Source: Tomocerus qinae
Taxonomy: Eukaryota; Arthropoda; Collembola; Entomobryomorpha; Tomoceridae
Assembly (NCBI GenBank): GCA_020055645.1
Contig: CM034549.1
Location: 22,775,930 to 22,839,929 of the forward strand
DNA length: 64,000 bases
Direction of reading: 5' to 3'
A program made the translations under genes and the position numbers. Positions 1 to 13,104 of the stretch are shown piece by piece. The stretch's first letter is position 1. Every line of letters begins with the position of its first letter. The notes under the pieces are model-generated. The model saw only the letters and a program-made list of their open reading frames with translations, did no database searches and was not told where the DNA came from.

Positions 1-41
1 TCACACATAAAATTAGAAAAATAATGCAACTACTTGATAAA

Positions 42-3000
42 TTAAATACTGATTCCTGTAATACCTTCGTCGATCGAGCTTCTTTTAAAATAATTTTTAG
101 CTTGAGCCCACACTTTCGGAAAAAGTTGCTTATCCGGAAGTGGCAATAATGGAAGCAACTTGTTTAACGTAACAACATCCCACTCTTTCTTGTCAGTCCA
201 TGCGAGTGTACATATTGCTTCGATAAAACTTTCGGCTGTTAATTCTTCGCGCAAATCCCATGACCTTTCCTGTAAATAATCAATGGTTTATATCTGATTG
301 ATAAAAATAAAATTTTTGAAATTGGAGGGAAATGTACCTGAAGTAACTGCCTAATTTCTTCAGGAGAGTTTAAACGACTTTTTAGCACCGGAATAATTTT
401 TTGCGATAGCGACTGAATAGATTCACCCGTCAACTGAGCTAACCACGGTACACTCTATAAAAACAAATTGCATCAGTTAAGAAATTATTAAGCAACATAT
501 GCATTTACTTTTTTTTGTCCTTCATTACCTGTTGTAAGGCAACCTTTTTATCTGTCTTTTTAAACAATACTTGAACTGCTTCTTCGTTTCGTCGTAACTT
601 GAGCAGATGTAAAGTATTGCTAATAAGTTCTTCACCAGTAGTAGCGTAATCTTCGTCATTTAACAGTGGATCTACCACCATCACCAACCAGTCCAAGTCA
701 TCTTCCTCGACAAAAATCTCAACAAGAAACTGTCCAAGATATGTCGTCGCCTACAATTGGTTCAAACAAATTCTACTATACTCAACATTCCATCAACTGG
801 ATTGTAATAATAATATTAAGTAAGGAAGTGCCAGAACCAAATTCAATCATTAATGTGATCTTACCTTAGGTACATCAATAACTATATCAGGAAGATCTTG
901 TACGACGCCCTGCGCTAATGCATTTAAGACTGTAGTTTTAGTGACAACCTTATGTTTTAACAGCAACCGAACTAAATGTCCTGCAGTCTTTTGCAGATCC
1001 TCTTTGGACATGTCACAAACTTGCCTAGACAATTCTTCGACGAATACCCCTATTCTCTCCCCTGCAAAATCCATAAATATTTTAGAAAAATGCCACTAAT
1101 GAAAAATAATTGAAATATATCGTTGAATATGCAATTTATTACAAAAAATAAAAGAAATAATTGCATACCTGCAAACCGACTGTTTATCCAATGTAGCGTA
1201 TCGTCGAATTTCTTAACACTAAAATATTCTTCAAATATATTTTTAACAGTTTCTCTTACATCAGCTGTACATTCATCAGCTGAAATAGCAGGAGAAGGTT
1301 CTTTGGGGGACACTGGTCTTGAATTTTCTCGAGAAGACGCAGTAGAAGTTGCGGGGGACGGTCGACGGAGTGGAGGAGGGAATTGAGAGTGCATCATTTG
1401 CTGAGGAACTGGGTCTCGGTAATTCGAAGGGGACTGGTTATTGGAAACATTACTATTAGACCGAGGCTCATCCACAGAAAGTCCATGGAAACGGTTAAAC
1501 CGCGGAGGAAGTAACGATTTTGGCGGTGTTGGTAAAGTGTTACTATGAGAGTTAGTATTTGACGCTGCTGGACCTTGTCCTCGACCCCACGCTCCTCCTG
1601 AAGGTGCCAGAACAGGCATACCAGACTAAAGAAAATAATACAGTTCATTTAGGGCATTTAATCTTTCATTTTCAACATACACAGAAATCAATGGTTTGAC
1701 AGCATAGCCAACATAACATCTCTTACTAGTTACTATAATGTATAAATTATATGATTGAAGCTCAAATACAATTGTTTTACCTGGTCGGGTTTTTTAACTT
1801 GGAAGCGAGAGGATTTATTACTTTGAACTGTATTCCAATCACCCGTTTTCTTCTGTTGAGTGCCACCCATACTAGATTGCTGTCTTCCGGATTGAGCTCC
1901 TCTCTGATCCATTCCTGGACCACCACCACCACTGCTGGCTGGAGGAAGGCTGTTAATCTGGCGTTTCTCTTCCATTTCCTGTCGAATAGCATCGCGTCTA
2001 ACTTCCTCAATAGTCTTCGGTGCATTAGTATCCCGACGTGGTTTCCAACCATTTTCTCGTAACTCAACGACGTCCTACAAAGGTAACATCAAAATTAAAT
2101 CACTCCATCACTGAAGATAAACAGTGATTGAATATATTTTTAAGTTTATTTACCAGCAATGCAAATCGTATTCTTGAGGAGAGTGCTTTGTTTTCTGACA
2201 AATTCCTTAATTTCCCAAAAGTTTTGTCCATATATTTATCGTCTGGATTAAACTTTGGCAGCTCCAATTTATTGGCTTTACAATGCTTAATTTTCGCTTC
2301 TTGGTCACTAAGATTTTCATCCAATTTTTGTCCAACGGTGGAAAGCAATTTACATAAGCACTCGAGATTTTCTTCATCCGGAGAATCTGTTGAAATTAAG
2401 TCATCAATTGCATTAAATCTAACAGGCACTTCAATTAACTTTTATAAAACTCATTTAATTTAAATTAGCATTAATTTGTAAACTTATTTATTTCTATTGT
2501 TATGTGCTCTCTAGAGTCCTATGCATTGCACTATTGTCTATAATCTTAAGAAAATGACATTTTTGAACAGAAGTAAAAAATATTGGACCCAACAAGGTAA
2601 ACAGTATATCAACAAAACTTCATATAGAAGACTTAGGTTTGCCTGATATCCCTTTCTTCTTGCTTGTCAGCATGTAACGTATACAATAATATTGCGCATT
2701 GTGTTTATTAGTTAGGTTAAACCATCATTAGGCATACCAATATGATGGCAATCATAGAATCCCTATTATGCAAGGTTCAACATATTGCACACTATACAAT
2801 GTACCACCTGACCATGGGCTAAATACTAAGTAGTAGTAAGTAGATAACATAATTAAATAGTAAAGTTTATAACAATTTCATTGGCCAAATCAATTTCCAT
2901 AGGTGAAGTTAAACCTGATGAATAAGAATTAAAAATTAAGTCCGATATTTGGGGTTTTCCTTTTCATTAGTATTCTCAAAGTCAGCGAAATTAGCAATTA

Positions 3001-6000
3001 CTTGCAAGTATAGCCGAATGACAATTACAATCTTAAACTCAATATCAGTATACCAAATTACCTCCTAGAATAAAAACATATTTAGTGAAAAAAATTCTTT
3101 CGCTAATATCAAAGGCAGCACTTACTTAATAACATGTTGACACATTCAACCATAATTTTCGGTGTGAGCATTTGGAGTTTATATAATTCTCCAATAAACC
3201 TAACATTTCCAAGAGATCGTCTCCTCATTCCATATTTCATTTCTTCCAAGTCAAGTTTTAACTGTTCCTTTTTATCCTCTGTAGCTGCAGCCAACTTTTC
3301 TTCGGCCTGTTTGATTTCATCTTCATCTGAAGTATTTTTCTGGAACTCTCGCTGACACTGATCTAAGATTTGCTTACGAAACTTTCTCGAAGTCTCAGGA
3401 GAATTTTTACATACAGTAAAAACCTAAAACAATTTAACTTTATAGCCAACATACTCATATCAATGATAAAATATATTCTTTTAAACATTAAAAGCAGTAC
3501 CATTTTTGCATATGTTGCAGAGAATGACGGTTCATCAATCGCTTTCTCAAACACAACCTTAATGACTTCCTGTATCCGGTGCTCAATATCATTTAAAGGA
3601 AGCTGCATAAATTTTCCTAGGAGTTTGTCAAAATTTTCTGGAGTAAGTTTATTGAGAATTCCTCTCGTTCGTTTCACGATATCCTAAAGACAAACGATTC
3701 AAAATATACATTACAATTGTTATGATTATTCTCAATTAATTACTAATAAGCTAAATATTTTACCTCCGTTATACTTTCTTCCTCAGATTTATCTTGATCA
3801 GAACCTCCTCCTCTTTGTTTAATTGCAGACGGTTTCCATGCGTGTTCTGCTTTATGCAGTTGGACTCGTTCAGTGTTTAACTCTATTATCTTTGGCGGAT
3901 GACCTCTTGGTGGTGCAGGAGGTACAAGCATTGGGCCCCATTGCTGCAAATGCAGAGGACTTGGGCCTCCTCTAATCCCACCAATTTGATTCATGATGGG
4001 TTTGGCGGGACCTCCTCGATTATTTCTCATATAATTATCTCTTACATTTCCAGGAGAGTTATTTTTAGACATCGGTTGGTTCTAGAAATTGAGTATATGA
4101 TTGAATTTCGATTGAAGAAGTAACAATAAATCAAGTGAATAACAACATTTTAGATAATAACATTAGATGCTCGCTTACATGGCCTTTAGCATTATTAGCA
4201 TCCTTTGCTACATCCGGAATTTCAATTGCAACTTTCATTCTACTCAGCGGCTGCTTCTCTAACTTCAGCAGGAACTCTCTTTCGTATTTGATTATGCCAC
4301 TCTTCTTACTTTTAAATTCAGTTTCAGATTCGTCGGCATCATCTGCCCCTGACTCATACGAAGGAGATTGTTCCTCATCAGGCCCAATTTCCCCTTCTTC
4401 CAATTTCGCATTTCCATTTTGCTGCTCTTCCACATGGACAGGTGCCTTGCTTTTCTCATTCTCCAGATCTTCTTCCAAATCCGGTGTTTTTTCAGGGACA
4501 AATGACTCCTCCTTAATTTCTTCTTCTGGGACAACTAGAGGATCTTCCACAGTGTCCGACACCGGACTGAGTGCTTCTTCTGACACCGGGGCAGATACTT
4601 CAGCTTGATTATTTGCAGGAGCGGCCAGAGGCGTTTCAACAATCTCGACCTCAACAGTAGGCTCCTCATCTTCAACATTTACAACACTATCTTCCAGTTC
4701 CTCCTGAGGCAACTCTATTGGTATGACAGAAGGAGGGCTTGTTTCTCTAGCTGATTTCGGGGTAACATAATTTTCTATAGGTGTGGGGGAAATAGATGCC
4801 AAACTGGTATCCTACACAATTTACATCCATATTTATAACATTATACACTTCACATATGCATACATTATATTTATATTAGCTACACAAAATAAAGTGCTAG
4901 TACTATTATGAACCTTAGATTCTTCCGGAGTTGGAGTCGGAGTGTTCTCTTCAGTAACCGGAACTGTGGAATTGAGTTTACTCGTATCTGACTGAGTATT
5001 CGATGTATCTGGAGCACTTTGGGAAGTCTGTTGAGTCTGACTTGCATTTTGATTCGAGCTACTGCTACTGACTCTTCCTGCAACGTAAACGTAAAAAATT
5101 TGAAAATCAACCTAAATTACAACACACTTTGAACAAGAAATATTGACGATATAATATAACTTGGGTGTCTACCTCTACTGGTGTGTTTCACCTTATTATT
5201 ATTCTTTCGCTTTTTTTTGTAATTACCCATAAGAATGTCCACTAAACTAAATTACTATGTGAAAGGCATGAAGGTAGTTTTATAAACAAGTAGTACTCAC
5301 AGTCACAATACAATCCAATCAAACGAAAACTCCAAATAAAACTCCGTTGCAAATTGCAAATACTAAACAAGGCTTGTTTAAAGACCTAAAAAGTAAAACG
5401 TAACTTCTGTTCTATTTTACTACGTTTGCCATGAATAGCCATCGTTCTTTATTTAGAAGTCTATGTAGAATAGGGGAAGGGTAGAGTCAAGAGTATTATT
5501 GGAAATTTATTTTTAGTTCAGCACTCTGATTGCGGGAGTGTTTGAGCAAGAACCCAAACCAAATATTTTGCATGATTTTGTCAAGTTACCCCCAACTTTA
5601 TTTCACAGCACGTATGACTATCAGAGTATATACCAAAAGATTGTGATCCTATAGTCTTGCGATTTGTTCTGTTTCCTACTCTCTGAGTCTGTCTAGTATG
5701 ACTCTTGTTCCACATTAATGATCCCTGCAGATAATCTCACTACTAGGTCTACTCTACATTCACAATTCACATGCTTTTATTTTTTGTGAAGGCCAGCAGA
5801 ATGCATGATGATAAACAAAATGAGCACGGCAATAGACGAAGAGAGGAGCTAAGGTAAAACCCTTTTTGCCAATAAACATAAACAAACGGATTATATAATC
5901 TGATAATAGAACAAGTATATCTTAAATGTACCTAACTTCAGTATAATTTATATTCATTTTAGATTAACCTTTTAACCTAACCCGATTTTCAATAATATGT

Positions 6001-9000
6001 AGCCGGTAGAAACCAACGTTGGACATTTCCTACTTAATCTTAATTTAACGTATGGAATACCCTCACATCCTACTATCACTAAACAGATTAAACTTTGCAA
6101 ATACTTTAATCATTATAAGGCTGTGGCTGTAAAACTTTATAAGGAAGTGTCTGAGTAAATATATAAGGTCTCAGGTCAACCGCATACATAAATCCTGCTA
6201 TAAATTATGAATACCTATAGGTATAGTTACCATTATCATACATAGATGCATATAAGGAAACGTGGATGCTAGTTCTAGTGTTTATAAAAAGGATCCAAAT
6301 CAAACCAACTGCAACTTCATTACGTAAGCAAGAATTATTATAATATTGTAATGTAACTCTGTATGTTTAAAGTAGTATTTTGTAGTATGTATGTTCTACA
6401 TTACGCCAGCAAAATTGAACAAAACAGTAAGTTGATACACAGACATGGATGTGATTCATTCCTGATGCCCTTGCATTATGTCCCAGCTATACGAATTTAA
6501 TTAAATGATTTGCAGTATACGGGGTAAGACGAACGTTTTTGCTTCAAAGAAGTTAACCAAGTAATGATAAGCTTTTCCCAACAGACTAATTAATTACATT
6601 AAAATTACATACCAACAAAAAAGTTGTATCTTATATTACATAAAACCATTTCTTGAGTTAGCATTAGAATCGAAATTAAACGAAATTTTGATGACTTGAT
6701 GATGCCTAAGCCGTTAGAAATTCAATGGCACTACTGGTGACTTAATCAATTCCTAGAGTTTCTGTATCATCATAATGCTAAAAAACATCTAAATTCCATA
6801 ATAACTCCTATTTTAATTCTATTCCAAATTCCAATATTATTACATTGAACAACAATTTAAGCTCACTAGAAGCAAACATTGGCGTCTTTCGAAATTAAAC
6901 CAAAAGTTGATGCCTAAACATTTTGTAATTCAGTGGCAGTATTGGTGGTCTAGTTAAAAAATAAAAACGAAACGTACCTTCATCACTTGCTTGAGTTATT
7001 TTCTGGAAAAATTCAGCCCTGATGGCTTTTACATTGGATTTGCTTTGTTCCCCTGTTTCAGCTACTGTTTCTTCAGGTGAGAGTTCCTCAACTTTGTTTC
7101 CTGTGGCGATACTAACCTCGTCCACTTGTTTAGCTCCTACATTAGGAAAACTTTGATGCTGATTAGTAAACTGACTGTGAGCGGAAGTGTCTATTGCTTT
7201 TTCTAAGGCAACATTTGAGCTGGCGGAGACCGATGACGGTGTTACCGAAGTGGAATCGGCTGGAGCTGTGTGAACGGGTTTATTTGAATCTCCAGAAGTC
7301 GTTCCAGACGAATTACTATCAGTTGGCACGGGTGCATCATCCAACACATTTTGACCTTTACACAAAAACGATTTTCGCATTAATTATATAGCTTAAAACA
7401 CAAGTTTTATGTCCCAAGAGTCAAGCTCAGGAGTGAAAATTTCAGCCAAAAATAACTACAAAATACTTCTTTATTAGATCAATACTACTTAATGAGATTT
7501 CAATGAAAATGTGATTACAGTATGAATCTGTTTTGGCTAGACATCCTATGCTAGTTTTAGTATACTACAGCAGGCGACATACGGTACTTACCAGTATTAG
7601 GATTTATAATATTTAAAATTTTTCTTTTTCGTTCTGGTTGAGGTGGAGGTACCCCATCATTCCTCTGAGTCTGAGGTATTGGATTGGACACCGTCTGCGG
7701 CTGATGCTGATGGGCATGTGAAGGTCCTTGATGATGAACAGTAGCTGCTGCTGGCGCTACATGGTGTTGACCTTGGTGATGATGCACTGGGTGCTGTTGT
7801 TGAACAACATGTTGTTGTGGAACATGAGCCTGCTGCATCTGTGCTGGAATACGGGTTTGAGTTTGCATATATTGGGGTGACGCAGCTGCTACCTGATTGG
7901 TTGTAAAATATGCATTATGATGAGGGTGCGCTTGATGGGAACCATGCTGCAGTGAAGTCTGTAAATCATTGAAAAGGTGAAAATAATCATTAGAAATTAA
8001 TTTACTTGAATCAACGAATCTTACTAATTACTAAACTGCAGTTCTACGAAATACCACTAAATCAGCACTCGGCACCACTGAGTCAAAATTATGACAGAGG
8101 TCAAACTTTCAAATACGAAGTTGGACCTCAGTAAAAAATTTAGACTATGAATGCCGTTTTACAGGTATTTCGAGGTCCTGTTTAAAATTCCATTACTTAA
8201 GGAAATAAACATATTTAGTAGATAACAGTGTGCGTACCGGATAATACTGCCCAGGAAAACTTTGCTGGGCAATATAGAATTGCTGAGCTTGAGGATACGG
8301 TGCTAATCTATAACCCAACACTGGTCCTTGATTAGGAGTAGCTCCGTATTGTGGCTGAACCATAATAGGGCCTTGAGCTGTCGGATATCCATAAATATTC
8401 TGTTGTTGCACAGCAGCTACATGTTGATGCTGCTGTTGTTGTTGAACAGCAGCAGCAACGGCATTTTGTGTTGCAGTTTGTTGTGCAAGTTGAGGCTGCG
8501 TTTGTCTTGTAGGGCCATTTTGACCCCGAATGTTCCCCGTCGGCGCCGCATTTCTTTGAGGAGGATTGGCTTGTGGCCCTTGTTGCGCTGATGCGTAACG
8601 AGGATAGTTAGGCTGCTGAGCATTATCAAAGCGCCTGAAACAAAATTTTATAGATTAGTTTACAATCATAAAAAGACATTTTAAAACATGGGTTTTCAAA
8701 TCATTCAAATTTCATTTTTTAACATAGTTTTACGATTTTCCAATTAATGAGTTTATGTGCTGGAAATTCTATAGTACTGTCATTATAAGGTCAGTCTTTT
8801 AATATTGACTATTGACTCATGGCTGGGCTGGGGTCAACTATCAATTTTCGTTGTTAAACGGTATGGTTGTAAATCAAGGTATACGATAAAGAGAAAAAGC
8901 TATATACAAAATACAAGTATATACTTGCCTCAGTTTTAAGTTTATGTATACCTTAATTTTAATTTTTTTATAATTTTTTTTGCTTTAAAATAATAAAATC

Positions 9001-12000
9001 TTTAAAATGTTTTCTCCGAAAGCGAAACGCAAAAAAATGTGAATCTACATATTTAGTCAGGAAATTAACTTCATTTTTACCACTCCATTATCCATGCTTC
9101 ATCCAGCAAAAAGTAGAGTAACTCCTATCTTCTTTGCGTATAAATGTAATCTGTGTCAGTGCAGGCGATGCAATGAAAGATAGATAGTTATGTCACTGTC
9201 ACTTATGTCTGTTTTGCTATATAGCGTATTACCGTATTGTATTAGTATAGATCACTAATCACTTGTTACGTCATAAATAAAGTTCTTTAATTGTTTTAGA
9301 TTTTAGAATTTAGGTCAATAAAAGTACATACAGTATAATGCAAATGGTTAAGAATTTGATTCTCGGAAAACAACGAACGCTTAGTTAGTTAATGTTATTT
9401 TGACATTTATGCCCTTCGTTGGTATTAGATCAAGTGGCACTATACAACCTATTAAAAAATTGGAGCGTTCTAAGTGTGGATTTATTTCATTTATGATATA
9501 TTAAGTCAAGTAATAGTATATATTCCAATTCCACCCAGTGTACAAATCACAATTTATAACGAAGTATAGAACTGTCGATTTTTTAATGTTCAACACTTTT
9601 TATTTTGAAAACTTCAATATTATTCAATCCAATCCCAATGCCAATCTACCATGGATACCGCCCATGTAGGACGTAGTAGGTAGTAGGACACAAGAAAGGT
9701 CGACTTCAGCCTGAATCTAACAGTATGAACAGCACCACAAAAACCTTTTAGACTTTCGGTGTAGTACTTTTAGCTATGTCACCATCAGCATCGTCACTAC
9801 TATAATATTATGGTGATTCTGTCTTCTGTAGTAGTAATTGTAATCATAATAAATAATAACGTATATAGTAGGTAAGTTTTCTTTATGATGATGATGGTAA
9901 TCTCGTGTATCAATTCATCCATTTATACATTTCTGATAATAAAATGGAAAGAAAGGAGGAGATTAATCGAGGAAAAAATTATGAAAATGAAGTGTCTTTA
10001 CGTCTTTATTATGCTTTAATATGAAAATGGAACAATCGGATATAGATACTACTTATACCTTTCCCCTTTCTCTAGTCCAATAGATCACTTTCTCCCAAAA
10101 GCCTCCATTGCCAATTAAGTTATTCAAACGTTTATTTTTTCGCCATCCTTACCAAATGAACTTAATATGTTCCTATTTGTTTTTAATTGTATACATGATC
10201 GATCGCATCAAATTTGCCAAACCAAGGTGATTGAGATGGAAGATATAAGAGGGGCCGTATATAAGAACCTGGTATCTCCATACTAAAATTTTGAAACTAA
10301 AGTGGTAGTTATTAGTAACCTACGTGTTTTAAATTGGAAATAATTTAAAATTTTAGTTGTTATTTGAGGTCAATTTGAGATACCAGGTTGTTATACACTG
10401 CCCCTCTAGTAAAGTTGTACTCTTTGCACAACTAATGTGTAAATAGATGTCACAATGTTGTTTTATAGTTTTGTTTTTGGTTTTGGACAATGGAAATCCG
10501 TAACTGTTATATAGCATTCGAATCAATGAAGCATATTTTATTTATTCGAGAATTCGAAATACTACTTTTCAGAAAAGACATTCGAATTCAAGGGAGACTA
10601 CTTGCCTTTAGTCTTTAGATTTTGTTTCTAATTTCTATTAATGTGATATGAACATGAACAGAGACACACTTACTAGTTACAAGTCAACACAATATGCGTT
10701 CGTAGCCTTGTAGCACTGCATTGCTTTATGTAATACCTACAAGTAGAAGAGAGCGAGTGATCGGGTGATTACGTAAGTGTGATTGTTTGTGTAACTGCTA
10801 TACTTTTAAGCATACTTACTCTACTACCAATTACATTCAACATTACATCTTTTGACACTGCTACATGCAGCACAACATGGGTACAAGCGCAACACGCTTT
10901 ACACGCTGCGATGTGCTGATTAATATTATATTCTACTGAATTTTGAGTTTTATAAAACTCAACCAACAATACAACATTGTCCTTCTGTCTGTCAAGTGCC
11001 TTTTTTGCTGTGACTAGGACATGTCAAGAAAGGCGTATAGTGTGTTCTGTACAGTAAGCAGTAAATAGTAGCATTATAATTGAAACTGTTATTATTGGCT
11101 GCTACAATTTGTATATGATAACTATAGGGTGGAGTATTGTAAAGTGAATAAGTAAGTGAATGTATATAATAATGCAAATGCAACCTAACTTGTATGGGTA
11201 CATAAATATGATGCTCCAGTTAAAAGTATAACTGTTTTCAAATTGGTAACTTAAATTAACTCTAACTTCCCCGCCCCCATAACCACTTCGTACGACAAAA
11301 ATGCAAATACTCCCTAATATAAACGCTTATAATATTTGAAACTTATAACGTTATTTTATTTTTATTATGCGTACACGTGGTGGGTCTAACTTTTAATTTC
11401 ATTTTAAATAAAGTTTAAAAAACTTGTAGAATTCGTCATTCGAATTAAATTCATTTTTCTATTCCAAAACGATAAACAATAAAAATCACCTAGTACAAAT
11501 TGCAACAAGAAACTAAACAAATACAATTTTAGGAACTTTGAAAACTTCGCATCCAGAATTTTTAAGTGGTTATTATTGAATAAAATGTATTTTACATTTT
11601 TTAATAAACATTATTATTTGTGCCATTCAATAAAGCCTAAACAGGTCAAATTGATGTTATAAGTTACAATAGATAATAGAAATAAAGCAAAAGTTAGTTA
11701 AAATGTTATATTATTATATATCTTAATTTTAATTGTAATACTGCATTTATCTTTTAAGCACTATGACACAAAACGTTAAGCAAACGTGTCGATGACGTCG
11801 ATACGTCGTCTTTACGTAGTACGTCATATTTTATTTGATTGTGTTATGATAGGGCATAAAACGAACGAATGAAATTTTCTATCCACCTACACCTAGGACA
11901 CGCTCTCACCGGTTTAAGCGGGTTAGATGTATTCGAATATTACTGCAGTAGTCTTCAGTTATATTATAAAATACGACCATATTATTATTCGCAATTGCAT

Positions 12001-13104
12001 CAATCAAAATGATATAATAATCATTTTAAATATCAACTATGCAAATTCATTGAAACTAAAACTGTACAATACTCATTTAACATTGCATGCATTGACAATA
12101 ATAACTGCTGCTTTTGTAGTTGTTCAGTGTCTTCATAATTTATTATTATTTTTAAAATTTGTTACAGAAATTGTCACGGTAGTAGTTAAAGTACAAATTC
12201 CGAAAACACCGATAAAACCAAAAACGACTGTAGGACACTGGACATAGGGCCCATACGCCGGTTCCGACATAGTCAAAGTTGAAAATAAAGACTTCCCAAC
12301 AGTCTTTATTTTATATGTCATACGTTTAATTAATTTTTCTACCCGAACCAAACCTCTATTCAGTATTATTATTATTTCAGTGTTGAAATTGAAACTGTTG
12401 AAACTGCTTGCCAGAAAACAAGGAAACGTGTCAAGCATGAGGATTTCGTAACAACCAGAATGCATTGTATTTTAATGACTCATACTCATTCATTCACAAA
12501 ATTAATATATTGAAATATTATTGTAAGTTGGAACAACCAACATATAACATAACAGAGCCAATAGCACAAATTCATTAATAATGTTAAATGAAAGAGTTGT
12601 AAAATTGTTAAAAAAATCGGAAATTCACTCATTGCGACACTAGGCGCAAAAGGTGAACATGTCATTTCGGCTTTGGAAATTACGTTTCTTGAACATGAGA
12701 GCGTGACTATTACGACCGGCAACATTTTAACACTAACATCTGTTTAACGAAAGTTTGCAGTGCAAAAATTGAAAATGTATAACGATTGTCTGGTCTGAAG
12801 TCTGACGAAGGAAATATTTTGCAGTAATAAATAACTGATAAAGAATGATTAACACTCGTTATCTGTTGAATTATTAATGGCTACGCTATATTCAGTCGGA
12901 ATGAATGATCCATTGAATAATCTAGTAATATTGCACACATAATTTCAGACTGCCATAGGTAATATAATGGTGACCATATTGAGATGAAAACACCCCTAGA
13001 TTTAACATTATTATTGCTCTGGTGGTTTTGTTCGATAAAATTCTTACGAAATAAATGAATTAAAAAATGACTTACCTCTTGCTGTTCGGATTATTTGCCT
13101 GCAT
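42..13104 (-). CDS. eIF4G: Eukaryotic translation initiation factor 4G (eIF4G), 16-17 coding exons
   Basis: eIF4G is the scaffold of the cap-binding complex eIF4F and recruits eIF4E, eIF4A and eIF3 to mRNA in the cytoplasm. Exons in transcription order: 13104-13076, 8634-8238, 7958-7595, 7355-6978, optional 5241-5173, 5077-4914, 4811-4179, 4081-3764, 3683-3501, 3423-3126, 2386-2154, 2074-1781, 1625-1169, 1061-865, 750-529, 454-338, 269-42 (TAA at 44-42). All phases agree, giving 1526 residues with the optional exon and 1503 without. The N-terminus is Gln/Ala/Pro-rich; the eIF4E-binding motif YEREFLL lies at 4286-4266. MIF4G (about residues 785-1030) contains RGILNKLTP, RRRSLGN and ECLCKLL; MA3 and W2 follow. 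The donor after 4914 is GTTCAT, which is weak, and GTGTAG 30 nt on would also keep frame. Family identity is secure; the N-terminal limit and isoforms are inferred. Confidence 0.95.
2387..3125 (-). other. eIF4G intron inside the MIF4G domain (739 nt)
   Basis: This intron joins MLLN (donor A|GTAAGT) to SPDEENLECLC (acceptor ttcaacag). I see no open frame, repeat or RNA gene in it. Confidence 0.85.
4266..4286 (-). other. eIF4E-binding motif of eIF4G
   Basis: The seven codons read Y-E-R-E-F-L-L, which fits the canonical YxxxxL-phi motif that contacts the dorsal face of eIF4E. It sits after a long acidic Glu/Asp-rich stretch and before the MIF4G domain, as in other eIF4G proteins. Confidence 0.93.
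5173..5241 (-). other. Cassette or alternative first exon of eIF4G
   Basis: This 69-nt block has an acceptor (tttag at 5246-5242) and a donor (AGAG|GTAGAC). Both ends are phase 1, so it can be included or skipped without changing frame between exons 7355-6978 and 5077-4914. It holds an ATG at 5230 followed by MGNYKKKRKNNNK, a strongly basic run. A strong donor, ACT|GTGAGT, lies 59 nt upstream, with the exon side ending at 5301. The block could therefore be the first coding exon of a shorter isoform made from an internal promoter. Confidence 0.6.
5301..6977 (-). other. eIF4G intronic region, possible internal promoter
   Basis: This AT-rich stretch separates the exon ending at 6978 from the optional exon. 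It contains no coding frame that I can support. A donor-like GTGAGT at 5300-5295 suggests a non-coding leader exon just upstream, so part of the region may act as an internal promoter. That function is inference. Confidence 0.4.
8635..13075 (-). other. Large first coding intron of eIF4G (4.4 kb)
   Basis: The donor is AG|GTAAGTC after 13076 and the acceptor is tttcag before 8634, both phase 2. Most of it is AT-rich with no supported gene. Two patches stand out: an ACGT/CpG-rich cluster at about 11,780-11,830, and coding-like frames at 12,130-12,740 (see findings). Confidence 0.85.
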
